A program made the position numbers and the translations under genes. A stretch of DNA of 64,000 bases, from assembly GCF_025558485.1 (NCBI RefSeq), contig NZ_CP102930.1, positions 992,001 to 1,056,000 of the forward strand, written 5' to 3'. The notes under the pieces were generated by a model. That model did no database searches and was not told where the DNA came from. It worked only from the letters and a program-made list of their open reading frames with translations. The first letter of the stretch is position 1. Each line of letters opens with the position of its first letter. Shown piece after piece: positions 52,316 through 60,826 of the stretch. Origin of the DNA: Bdellovibrio bacteriovorus (GTDB lineage: Bacteria; Bdellovibrionota; Bdellovibrionia; Bdellovibrionales; Bdellovibrionaceae).

Positions 52316-53646
52316 AACTTAAAGTCCCTGCACGGATTTGGTGCTTTGGATTCTTTTGAATAATGCGTGTAAAGAGCATCATAGATTTTTCTTTCCGCCC
52401 GTCCCACTTTTTCAGCCTTCCAGTACAAATCATCAGATTGCTTCTGATAAGATGCAGAGGCTGTTTTCCATTTTTTGAAGTCTTCACGATTTACAAATTT
52501 CTCATAAGCCTGAAGCTCTGCCCGAACAGCCGGGGAGGGATTCGCGGCGGCTTGCTTCTTTACAACTTCGTACCCATATTCAAACTGCGTCATAGTTCCG
52601 CAATATTTTTGATTGGGCATCAGCTCCAGACAAACCTTTTGATCCAGATTGCTTTGAGCCTTATGGGCCGCCAAAGCCTGGTTGCGCGCTTGTTCATAAT
52701 CCTTGATTGCATTCTGCAATTGCGTCTTGGACTGATCTACATTCGGCAAGCCCACCAAAGTGCGAATTCCCGACAGGCGGCCATAAGAATCTTTGATGTC
52801 CTTCAATTCTCTGGCAAGCTTCGTGTAAGAGGAATTCGTCAGATTGCAGGCCTCTGCTTTCTTTCCTTTTTCCGCCCAAGAATCCAATGAGCTTCTTTCC
52901 CTCATTGAATCAGAAAGAAACGCTGTCGCCGCATAAGTTTTTCGACCCGCTTCTGTGGAGATCTGCGGAGTTCCCGGCGACATTCCTTTTTCAGAAGAAC
53001 GCGCACCCAGGAAAGCAAATTCCAGATTTCCACCGGATTTTAGATTTCCGGCTATAGTTGACCCCGTAATGTTGTAGCCCACGTTGGAAGACGCTGCCGA
53101 AATCACACAAGTCTTGTCTGTTCCTAACTTCAGTGTCGCGCCGGAATGACAACTAAAATCCATAATCGCCAGCTTAACGCCTTTTTTCTCTGCAAGATCT
53201 CTAAGAGCTTTTAAACGATCCATATTAAAGGTGCCGTTCTTGGATGACACCGCATGGGTTTCAAACGGAGCTGCTGCCTCCAACCCATGTGTTGCCACGC
53301 TGATCATCAACTGATCACCTTTTTTTAACTCGCCTTTTTGGATCTTCTGCTTAAATAGTTCAATTTGTCTGTTTAAGTTGTCGGTAGTTGCCGGCAGATT
53401 TTTTCCACCACCAGCCTGCTTCGCCAGCACCTCGGTCGTTTTATGACCGCCATTGAAAATCACAGTGGGCTTCCATCCTGCATTTTTAGAGAATGTTCCC
53501 AGGTTTTTTAAAGTTTCATCAAAAATAGTCGTGGCCCCGGCAGGCTCTCCGCCGCCGCCTAAAACCAGAATTTCTTTTTTTGCCCAAGCAGTATTAGCGG
53601 AAGCCAATGCCACCAGAGCCAATACACCAATCCATCTAGTCCACAT
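52312..53646 (-). CDS. Exported caspase-like cysteine peptidase (clan CD)
   Basis: 444 residues from the ATG at 53646. After a 22-residue signal peptide, the domain reads strand EILVLGGGG, then the His of SVATHGLE (His120) and the Cys of MDFSCHSGAT (Cys166), the His-Gly and Ser/Cys pairing of the caspase/legumain/gingipain fold. The C-terminal half (about 230-444) is helical with Cys pairs and is not recognised. Export of a caspase-like peptidase is uncommon; bacterial orthocaspases are mostly cytoplasmic. It could act on prey or envelope proteins, but no substrate is visible. Activity inferred from motif order only. Confidence 0.7.
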   Translation of the reverse strand: MWTRWIGVLALVALASANTAWAKKEILVLGGGGEPAGATTIFDETLKNLGTFSKNAGWKPTVIFNGGHKTTEVLAKQAGGGKNLPATTDNLNRQIELFKQKIQKGELKKGDQLMISVATHGLEAAAPFETHAVSSKNGTFNMDRLKALRDLAEKKGVKLAIMDFSCHSGATLKLGTDKTCVISAASSNVGYNITGSTIAGNLKSGGNLEFAFLGARSSEKGMSPGTPQISTEAGRKTYAATAFLSDSMRERSSLDSWAEKGKKAEACNLTNSSYTKLARELKDIKDSYGRLSGIRTLVGLPNVDQSKTQLQNAIKDYEQARNQALAAHKAQSNLDQKVCLELMPNQKYCGTMTQFEYGYEVVKKQAAANPSPAVRAELQAYEKFVNREDFKKWKTASASYQKQSDDLYWKAEKVGRAERKIYDALYTHYSKESKAPNPCRDFKL

Positions 53647-55675
53647 TACTTGCACCCACGTATTTTGCTAACCAGTAGGCGTAAAGATAATCAACGCCGG
53701 ACTCTTCCTCGCCCTTACTGTGAGACAATTGGTATCCAAACGCCGTGTCCTTCCAAACAAAGTTGCTGGAGAACGCCTGCAACTCAAATACCGGATAATT
53801 ATAAAGTCCCTGATAGAAGTAGTCGATCGGCGGCTCTGGCTTTTTTAACGATTTCCAGAATAGACGAGGAATCGGAGACATGCACCAGTCCGGACGCAAA
53901 GAGTGATCAATGCCGACGTTCAGATTTGGACGGGGATACGGAATTTCACGAAGCCCCCAGCTTGCCTGGCGCAAAGATTCCATAAACTTTGTATCACTAC
54001 TTTCTGAACGGAAGTTTCCACCACGGGTTCCGTGTTTGTAGGCAAAGCCATAAGCCGCCAAGGTTTGCAAATGCCGTTGCGATGGAGCATAAGTCACCCA
54101 GGCATCCATCAGACGTTCACGCAGCTGATCACGGATCTTTGTCTGCCCCAAAAGATCTGCAATTGTGATATCCGTGATATCACCAACCAGCCCAAGATTG
54201 ATTCCACTCCAGTCTGCTGAACCATGCCAATAGAATGTCGTATCAAAACTGTAGCCCGTCAGCTTCGTTTTTACTTTCTCGTAATAACCAACGTACTGTT
54301 CTTTAAAGGCAGCATCGTTCGTCAGCCAGGCTGCCAGCCCCAAAGCCGCGGCTTTGTTTTGGGTCTTATCCCAAACCACTTGCAAGTCGATCAGCTTGCG
54401 AGAGTATGCTTTCAAATCACGCCAAAGCTCTGTTTCAGACTGAGGAAGCACCAAACCCGCCCAAAGGAATCCATGAGTGATCCCCTTGATCATATCGTTG
54501 TTGCCGCCCTCCTGCCACATCAAGTGCTGGAACTTTCCTTTTCCTTGATGCCAACGTGAATCGGGAAGTCCCTTACTTGGCACATAAAGAGCCAGTGTCC
54601 TTGCAAACTGCTGTGGGTCTCCGGTGATTTCCATCAGCGTGATAAGACCACGCAGGGTTTTTTTCACATTCTCCAAAGCCTCGCTGTCTTTCGTAACCTG
54701 ATAGCGCATCGCCTGCGATCCAAGATACATCCCGGTCCACAGTGCGGCATCTCCATGAAGATTGTAAGCCACAAGGCGACCTTGATCGTCGATTTGTGAC
54801 GGAGTTACTATCCCGGCTTCGTTAATATGGAAATCGCGCGCATTACGATCATAACTGCGGGCTTTTTCTTCCAAAGTGGGTGCATAGGCATTTCTTTTTA
54901 CGACCGATTCCGTGATGCTGATATCATCGACGATCTTGTTGGTGACACGGATGATGTCTTTGTTTCTGCGATAGTAATCAAAATCCGTAGGATCAAACAC
55001 GATGTACGGATTCTCGTCCTTGTATTCTTTTCTGTTCTTATACGATTTTACCAAAGGATCTTTTTCGTAGCCGATATCTTTCTTAAACAGATTGATCGCC
55101 CCACGCACTACAAGTGGGATCTTAGGACCCTTGGCACTTATCATCTGTCTTTGATTCACCCACAAGGGTTTTGCTTCAAGATCACGTTTGGTTGTAATCC
55201 ACTCAGTGTAGTTAGAAACCTTTTTATCGGCATACGTCGCAGCCAGTCCATTTGGCGTCACGGCATAACGAGAAACCACATTGATCACATTGCTAAAATC
55301 TGACGGATCACGCTTTTGATCACCTAAGCGTGTGATGAAATCACCCTGACGAAGATCGTAAGAGATGGTCAGAGTTTCGCCTGTGGCGATAGCTTTTCCA
55401 GTCCAAACCTCTTGCACTTTCAAACCATCAAAGAAGTAGTTGATATAGGTAACCATACGAACAACGTCATAGGTCCCGTCATGGGATTTACGAAGCTCCA
55501 GCTCCCCATTGTAAGGGCCGCGGGTAGAGGACGTACCTTGTAAAAACCAGATGCCTTCCATGCCACCGTTGGCTTGCAATGAGGCGATATCTCTGGGGAT
55601 TTGTTTTTCCTTGTGCTGACAGGAAATGACAGAAAAAACGCTCAAAAACAGAAAAAGGAATGAAAGTGCTTTCAT
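53636..55675 (-). CDS. Large lipoprotein with probable (alpha/alpha)-helical enzyme domain
   Basis: 679 residues. A signal peptide ends in the lipobox VISC (Cys19), so it should be lipid-anchored. Residues 35-175 look like a small beta-domain (GMEGIWFLQGTSSTRGPYNG). Residues 290-600 form repeated helical hairpins with aromatic loops (ALWTGMYLGSQAMRYQVT; MWQEGGNNDMIKGITHGFLW), as in alpha/alpha-barrel glycosidases or polysaccharide lyases, an assignment by pattern only. The start codon lies in a perfect hairpin. Overlaps the caspase-like gene slightly. Confidence 0.65.
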   Translation of the reverse strand: MKALSFLFLFLSVFSVISCQHKEKQIPRDIASLQANGGMEGIWFLQGTSSTRGPYNGELELRKSHDGTYDVVRMVTYINYFFDGLKVQEVWTGKAIATGETLTISYDLRQGDFITRLGDQKRDPSDFSNVINVVSRYAVTPNGLAATYADKKVSNYTEWITTKRDLEAKPLWVNQRQMISAKGPKIPLVVRGAINLFKKDIGYEKDPLVKSYKNRKEYKDENPYIVFDPTDFDYYRRNKDIIRVTNKIVDDISITESVVKRNAYAPTLEEKARSYDRNARDFHINEAGIVTPSQIDDQGRLVAYNLHGDAALWTGMYLGSQAMRYQVTKDSEALENVKKTLRGLITLMEITGDPQQFARTLALYVPSKGLPDSRWHQGKGKFQHLMWQEGGNNDMIKGITHGFLWAGLVLPQSETELWRDLKAYSRKLIDLQVVWDKTQNKAAALGLAAWLTNDAAFKEQYVGYYEKVKTKLTGYSFDTTFYWHGSADWSGINLGLVGDITDITIADLLGQTKIRDQLRERLMDAWVTYAPSQRHLQTLAAYGFAYKHGTRGGNFRSESSDTKFMESLRQASWGLREIPYPRPNLNVGIDHSLRPDWCMSPIPRLFWKSLKKPEPPIDYFYQGLYNYPVFELQAFSSNFVWKDTAFGYQLSHSKGEEESGVDYLYAYWLAKYVGASNVD

Positions 55676-55681
55676 TCCTTT
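55654..55681 (-). promoter_or_regulatory. Perfect hairpin over the lipoprotein start codon
   Basis: AAAGGAATGAAAG and CTTTCATTCCTTT (13 bp each, 2-base loop) embrace the ATG and the AAAGGA just before it. Folded in mRNA, this would hide the initiation region. The symmetry is exact; a control role is inferred. Confidence 0.5.
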
Positions 55682-55732
55682 ATTCTCTCTAAGAAGACTC
55701 CCGGGCAGGAGTCCTGAACTATTTCTTAGGCT

Positions 55733-56200
55733 TTAGTAGGGGATCTTGTCCGTCTTGTGGTCCCACTCTTTAAAGACCTCCAACGCTTCTGTATGAGCGC
55801 ATTGGATCATGGGTACTTTGCGATCTTTAAGATCCTTCGGAATTTCCTGATACAGGAAGTCGTCGTCAAAGTTGATTTCTGCCGCGTCTTTACGGGTATT
55901 TCCATAATAAATCTTGGAAATACGCGCCCAATAAATCGCCGAAAGGCACATCGGACAAGGCTCACAGCTTGTATAGATTTCTGCTCCAGCCAACTCGAAG
56001 TTATTGAGTTTTGCGCAGGCATCACGAATAGCGGACACCTCTGCATGAGCCGTTGGGTCGTTGGAAGAAGTGACTTTGTTCCAGCCCTCGCCAATGATCT
56101 TTCCGTCCTTAACAATAACCGCCCCGAAAGGACCGCCGGCTCCGGCATTCATATTGTTTCTGGAAAGTTCGATGGCTCTTAACATAAATTCTTTGTTCAT
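55733..56200 (-). CDS. guaD: Guanine deaminase (GuaD-like)
   Basis: 155-residue zinc-dependent deaminase of the cytidine deaminase fold. Zinc and catalytic motifs: THis-Ala-Glu in PTAHAEVSAI (52-54) and PCPMC (81-85). The combination GGPFGAVIVKDG, SNDPTAHAEV and SCEPCPMCLSAIYWA closely resembles the short bacterial GuaD rather than TadA. Converts guanine to xanthine in purine breakdown or salvage, consistent with hpt in the window. Confidence 0.87.
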   Translation of the reverse strand: MNKEFMLRAIELSRNNMNAGAGGPFGAVIVKDGKIIGEGWNKVTSSNDPTAHAEVSAIRDACAKLNNFELAGAEIYTSCEPCPMCLSAIYWARISKIYYGNTRKDAAEINFDDDFLYQEIPKDLKDRKVPMIQCAHTEALEVFKEWDHKTDKIPY

Positions 56201-56527
56201 AGGCCGACGAATTTATGGGGCCTCATGGACTTAGTCAAGTTGAGCTTATGGGGAAAACCCCCAATATAACCCATAGGATAGACCATAGTTGCATTCAAAA
56301 GAATCTAAGGAGGCCTCAGAAAATAGATCTTCTCTGTATAGAGTGATTTCTCCGAACTGGGACAAGAGCCGATTTTTCTCCACCAAGTCAAACCTATTTG
56401 AACTGGTGCCCGGCACATCCTATGCTCTATATAAAAAATAACATCACCGAGGACGCACGCGTTTTACTTTCCAAACTGAAAGCCATTTCCTTGTCGGAAT
56501 TTGTACATGACTTTACCGGAGTTCATT
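56201..56527. other. Non-coding stretch with a candidate promoter
   Basis: No convincing gene. TTGAAC (56398-56403) and TATGCT (56421-56426), spaced 17 bases, could drive the collagen-like gene. The spacer contains the palindrome GTGCC-C-GGCAC (56406-56416), a possible operator. A 37-codon frame at 56422-56535 starts inside this -10 and is rejected. Confidence 0.45.
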
Positions 56528-57082
56528 ATGGATAAACTACACTTTGATACTAAGAACCTATCGCCTCTTAAGATCTATCGTCTGTCTGTGGGGTACACAG
56601 CCAAAGTAGGTGATAGGAATTTTTATTTGAAGTCATTTCATAACGAACCCGTAGGCGACGAAGACTGCACAGAAGATCGTTATTCTGGACAGACACGCTG
56701 TGGCCTGATTAATCTTCGCTGCGTAAGCCAACCAACTAATGGTGAAGATGGTGAGGACGGTCCCAACGGAACCAACGGCGAAAATGGTTCTGACGGTGGC
56801 GACACTGGAAACCTATTTGTTCAAATCGAAGATCACACTAACTTTGCGCTAAAATTATCTATTAAGCCTGGCCTGGGTGGGCTTGGAGGACAAGGTGCCC
56901 CCGGCAAAATCGGCGGTAAAGGCGGCAAGGCAGGAGCATTAGATCAGCAGAAAGTGTGCAAACCTGCCAGCAAAGGAAAAGATGGAGCCACCGGAAAACC
57001 AGGACGCACCGGAGAAAACGGTCAACCGGGTAAAGTTGGCACTATCGAATTAAATGGTTTGAAGAACGCCATCATAGAATAA
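56528..57082 (+). CDS. Collagen-like Gly-x-y repeat protein
   Basis: 184 residues from the ATG at 56528, which has GGAG six bases upstream; an earlier TTG lacks one. The N-terminal 50 residues are ordinary. Two collagen-like blocks follow: GEDGEDGPNGTNGENGSDGG near residues 70-90, and after a short strand segment a second block (GLGGLGGQGAPGKIGGKGGK; GKDGATGKPGRTGENGQPGK). No signal peptide is evident, so its route out, if exported, is unclear. Collagen-like proteins form trimeric stalks on some bacteria and phage tails. No phage gene is nearby. Confidence 0.75.
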   Translation: MDKLHFDTKNLSPLKIYRLSVGYTAKVGDRNFYLKSFHNEPVGDEDCTEDRYSGQTRCGLINLRCVSQPTNGEDGEDGPNGTNGENGSDGGDTGNLFVQIEDHTNFALKLSIKPGLGGLGGQGAPGKIGGKGGKAGALDQQKVCKPASKGKDGATGKPGRTGENGQPGKVGTIELNGLKNAIIE

Positions 57083-57132
57083 CGAGATCGGATATTTGCC
57101 CCAAGGACAACATATCTCGAAGCGGCTATCAC

Positions 57133-58251
57133 TCACAATTTCGCTTTTGAAAGCCACGTTAGACTTTGAGGTTCGTAAAAAGTTCGATCCAGAAGTTCTT
57201 TAGCATCTACCCACCCGTCGTCGTTGGCATTCTGCCAAGACTGTCCCCATGAGTTTTGAATTTGAAGAGAATCCCGGCATTGATTTTTGCTATTACAGAC
57301 TCGACGGTATCCTTTGACCACGATCTCATGACCTGTACCTGTAACGGAATTCTGGGCTTCGCTTGTGCAGGATTTCAAGCTTTTAGCTTGCAAAGGCATT
57401 TGTGCACAAAATGCCAGCGACAACGGTCTTTTTTGCTGCAACACTTCTTTTATTTTAGCTAACATTTTATTGTAATCGGATTTCTGATTTTTTTGGCCGT
57501 GCTCCGGGTAGATATTCAAATCCCAGCTTCCCTCAAGAGACAATCCATTCGTAATTCTCCAGCACTCACCGGGAACTAAAAGTCCATCCAAAAATTTAGA
57601 GTATGTATCTTCAGCAAATGCCTTTAAGATATCTTTATTTGAGGCTTTCAATTTAAAATTGTCTTTAAGCTCCTGCGCCTTTGCCGTCGCATATTCCAGC
57701 CCACATTCTACGCAATCTTTGGTTTTCTTTTGATAAGCATTATAGCTATCTTGAAAACGCTTCCACATAGCAAGTTCTAGTTTCTGCGCCTCTGCCGGGT
57801 TACTATTCTTCGCAACGATTTGATCAAAGGGCGCACATGACTCTTTTACATTGGCATCTGAATTAATAGAATTTTGCAAAACCAAAGCGGCAGCTCCTCC
57901 CTCGCTAAGTCCTTCATAATTAAATCTATCTCTGCCATCCACACCCGAAGGAAGTTCTTTGCTGAATCTAGCCATATCTAAAGGTGATACCTTGTCACTA
58001 TCGGATACCGACGCACAATCGGAAATATTCTTAGCAACGCAGTTTGCCTCATCATAGAGAACCGAAGCAGCAAAAGCATAGCATATGCCAAAACTATCCT
58101 GACTTCTAACTCGCGGCATATTAGCAACTTGCACAACTGAATCTGCCTGCGGTTTATAGTCAGAAGATAGCGTATTCATGCCATAAGAAGAATACGCTTC
58201 ACTTGAAAAGATCATCAAAAAGAGAAAGAACAATCGCACAGAGATCCTCAC
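57133..58251 (-). CDS. Exported papain-like cysteine peptidase (C1 family)
   Basis: 372 residues. Signal peptide SVRLFFLFLMIFSSEAYS. The papain residues are in order: Gln51 and Cys57 in RSQDSFGICYAFAAS, His308 in GTGHEIVVKGYR, Asn333 in QIQNSWGQSW. A long Cys-containing insertion (about 140-300) separates them, likely a disulfide-stabilised subdomain. No clear propeptide precedes the Gln. It abuts the next gene with a shared base, so the two are coupled. Secreted proteolysis is likely. Confidence 0.82.
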   Translation of the reverse strand: MRISVRLFFLFLMIFSSEAYSSYGMNTLSSDYKPQADSVVQVANMPRVRSQDSFGICYAFAASVLYDEANCVAKNISDCASVSDSDKVSPLDMARFSKELPSGVDGRDRFNYEGLSEGGAAALVLQNSINSDANVKESCAPFDQIVAKNSNPAEAQKLELAMWKRFQDSYNAYQKKTKDCVECGLEYATAKAQELKDNFKLKASNKDILKAFAEDTYSKFLDGLLVPGECWRITNGLSLEGSWDLNIYPEHGQKNQKSDYNKMLAKIKEVLQQKRPLSLAFCAQMPLQAKSLKSCTSEAQNSVTGTGHEIVVKGYRRVCNSKNQCRDSLQIQNSWGQSWQNANDDGWVDAKELLDRTFYEPQSLTWLSKAKL

Positions 58252-58640
58252 TACTTTTTAAAGTGCTTATTAAACAGGGTCCATGAATCAATCATCGAGC
58301 CATCGGCGAAGACACAATAATCAAACTCCCTCTGCTTCTCATCTCGTAGAATATGATTGGCGGCTTTATGCTCGTGACAGTAGCGCGCTGCTGGATTACC
58401 CACAAATCCCACACCCGGCGTCGGTGTCAAAGTTAGCTTCTTGCCGACGGCAGCCCAAGCCTCACACTGCATTTTTCCCGATTTGAGACAGTTTTTGGAA
58501 ATCTTAACTCCGTCCCTTTCTATAATAGGAACAGAAATATAAACCTTCTTGGTGCTATCATAGGATTTTAAGGTCACATCAGTGGCCCACGCGCTGACGC
58601 CCAACGACACCGCTGTCAGTATAAATATAAGTAATCTCAT
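58251..58640 (-). CDS. Exported DUF333-like small protein
   Basis: 129 residues from the ATG at 58640, chosen because it opens a classical signal peptide (LLIFILTAVSLGVSAWA); the frame is open to 58715. The C-terminal part reads GNPAARYCHEHKAANHI, then EFDYCVFADGSMIDSWTLF, with the Cys pair, Asn-Pro-Ala and Trp of DUF333 domains, function unknown. One-base overlap with the papain-like gene suggests a partner, possibly a peptidase inhibitor or substrate binder, as inference. Confidence 0.65.
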   Translation of the reverse strand: MRLLIFILTAVSLGVSAWATDVTLKSYDSTKKVYISVPIIERDGVKISKNCLKSGKMQCEAWAAVGKKLTLTPTPGVGFVGNPAARYCHEHKAANHILRDEKQREFDYCVFADGSMIDSWTLFNKHFKK

Positions 58641-58756
58641 AATAATATGTTGAGCTAGTCTGCTTCTCTTAGGAAGACCCCTCAAGAAAACTGGGCCGAA
58701 GCCCAGCAAATCCATTAACTATAAACCATTATTGGGTTTTTACCGATGTATTGGAC

Positions 58757-60826
58757 GTGAAAGTAATCATCGCCATTCTCTATTTGCTTCCAAATCTGTG
58801 GGCTCAAACACCACAGCGTAAGGCATTGGATGCAAGCAAGATCCTTTATAATCCCGGCGGCCGCGAAGTCGGTCGTTTTGTGATTTCATATAAGGACTAT
58901 GAAGACATCCGCATTGATAGCGATTGGGACGGTCAAATTGATCACTGGTATCTGCGAAAAGGTGCCAGCGAAGTTCATGTCAGTTTTGAGCATGGGCAAC
59001 CAAGCCACTTTAAAATCAAGCATGTAGGCTCTAAAATTGTTAGCCTGGTTTCTTACAACAAAGTAGGCCAAAAATTTCTTCTAGAGTCAGCAACCCAAAG
59101 AGCGCCTATTCTGATGAATCTTTCCGAGGAAGAAGTAAAATGCGAAATCGAAAAAATCCAAGAGAAAATGAAATCATTTGCTGAGAATATTCAAGAAACG
59201 TCTCTAATGAAGTTGATCGACACTAAATTAGTGTCGTCCGAATGTTACGAAAATCTGGAAAAAAAAGAACTTAGCTCCATACAAAGTGGATTAAAAAGTT
59301 CCCTTAGTAAAAGATCAGGTCTAAATAGCTGCCTTACTGACCCTAAGTTCCTTGAGCTTGCCAAAGAAAATAACACACTTAAAACTCCACCAGAGCTCTT
59401 GATTGCACGATATCAACTTCAGGCAGCACAACTTACACATCAAATCGAAGACAACTCCCCACTAATAAGATGCGAACCAGTCGAGGGACAAAGTGCAGTC
59501 ATCAGTACCACCGAAAAAAGACAAATTCATATAAACACACCGCTTCTGGAAAAAAATAAGAGCCGTATAAATAGCACAGAAATAGAACATGAACTTCTTC
59601 ATCGTGCGGGCCTTGAATCCGAAGATGATGTAAAAGTCGTGGAATCAATCTGTATAAAAAAAAGTATGCGATTGGCTAGCAACAGTACAAATACAAAGTC
59701 ATTTCAAGGGATAATTTCTAACGAAAAGGTCTCCCAAGCTATCGAGGATGTGGGCAGCGAAAACACAGCCAACGTAAAAACCGGCGAAAGCAAAAGACCA
59801 GATGCCTCAGCACAGCCGAAAACAAAAGGCACAGAGGTCGCAAAGTCTCCCGCAGCGGAGAAAGCACCGGCACGAGCACCTGCTGCGACAGGAAACCAAG
59901 TCGCTGCTTCCCAAGCCACGGCTAACATCCCAAAAGAAATGACCGTTGCGCAAACCAGTATTCCGGAAGCTCCTAGGCTGTCAGAGTCTATCAGCAATCC
60001 CGCTCCTGCAACTGAAGCAGGATCTCAGCAGGCTTTAACCAGATCCGCTTCTGAAAGCAGTGGTGTTCTAAGAATGGCCAACAACTTGGTTGGCGCCATG
60101 AATTCTCGGGCCACTGCTTCCGACACACTGGCCGACAAAAATTCCGACACTTCATCAAAGTCAGAAGTTTCATCCAGCAGTTCCAGTGATTCTAAATCTG
60201 CCAGCAGCAGTAAGGCTAAATCAAACCCATTTGCCACTCTATCTCGTGACAAGGTCGGCTCCGGCGAAAGAGTCGTGGAACAAATCACTCTTGATGGCAA
60301 TAACGTCCAAGCAGCCTCTGCAACATCTTCATCATCACGGGAAATCAGTGGTGCCAGAGTCGCTCAAGCCGCCGGTCCTTCGGGCGCAAAAAACAATGCG
60401 CCAACCGGACAAGGTGAGGTGGCTCGCGGAACCGCATCCTCCGGCAGCGGATTCTCTGGTGGCGGAGGACCAGGTTTCAATGCTGCGACCCCATCAATGG
60501 GAGGAAGTTCTGGAGGCTCCCCATCCAGAGCACCGGCGGCAGTCAATCCTTCTATCGAAGCAAAGCAACGCCCCACAGATCAAAAGGCAGACAACTCAGC
60601 ACCACGGCAGCAAGCCTCTGCGAATGTATCTCGCGACGAAGTGGTTACGTTTATTTCCAATAACAGTTACCGGGTAACCAAAGAAAAACTGCAAAAACCA
60701 GAGTTTAAAAAACAGCTGGAAACACAGAAGATCACAGTTCTTGATCTTTACGGAAACACCGTAGGGGCCCCTAGAGGCGAAGTTATCTTCCTTGACCAAG
60801 GAGACAGATTTGTTCGCCAAAAATAG
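58757..60826 (+). CDS. Large exported protein with HELLH metallopeptidase-like motif and Ser-rich linker
   Basis: About 689 residues starting GTG at 58757, which gives MKVIIAILYLLPNLWAQ, a normal signal peptide; TTG two codons earlier is the alternative. Residues 30-110 include an Asp-rich Ca-binding-like segment (RIDSDWDGQIDHWYL). HELLH near residue 278-282 in EIEHELLHRAGLESEDD is the zinc-metallopeptidase HExxH pattern. Residues 330-610 are a very low-complexity Ala/Ser/Thr/Pro region with many short runs, followed by a short C-terminal module (VTFISNNSYRVTKEKLQ). Enzymatic activity is inferred from one motif. Overlaps the cyclase gene. Confidence 0.65.
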   Translation: MKVIIAILYLLPNLWAQTPQRKALDASKILYNPGGREVGRFVISYKDYEDIRIDSDWDGQIDHWYLRKGASEVHVSFEHGQPSHFKIKHVGSKIVSLVSYNKVGQKFLLESATQRAPILMNLSEEEVKCEIEKIQEKMKSFAENIQETSLMKLIDTKLVSSECYENLEKKELSSIQSGLKSSLSKRSGLNSCLTDPKFLELAKENNTLKTPPELLIARYQLQAAQLTHQIEDNSPLIRCEPVEGQSAVISTTEKRQIHINTPLLEKNKSRINSTEIEHELLHRAGLESEDDVKVVESICIKKSMRLASNSTNTKSFQGIISNEKVSQAIEDVGSENTANVKTGESKRPDASAQPKTKGTEVAKSPAAEKAPARAPAATGNQVAASQATANIPKEMTVAQTSIPEAPRLSESISNPAPATEAGSQQALTRSASESSGVLRMANNLVGAMNSRATASDTLADKNSDTSSKSEVSSSSSSDSKSASSSKAKSNPFATLSRDKVGSGERVVEQITLDGNNVQAASATSSSSREISGARVAQAAGPSGAKNNAPTGQGEVARGTASSGSGFSGGGGPGFNAATPSMGGSSGGSPSRAPAAVNPSIEAKQRPTDQKADNSAPRQQASANVSRDEVVTFISNNSYRVTKEKLQKPEFKKQLETQKITVLDLYGNTVGAPRGEVIFLDQGDRFVRQK

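Noticed and set aside
56422..56535. 37-codon open frame overlapping the start of the collagen-like gene
   Set aside because: No ribosome binding site, and its ATG falls inside the best candidate -10 element for the downstream gene.
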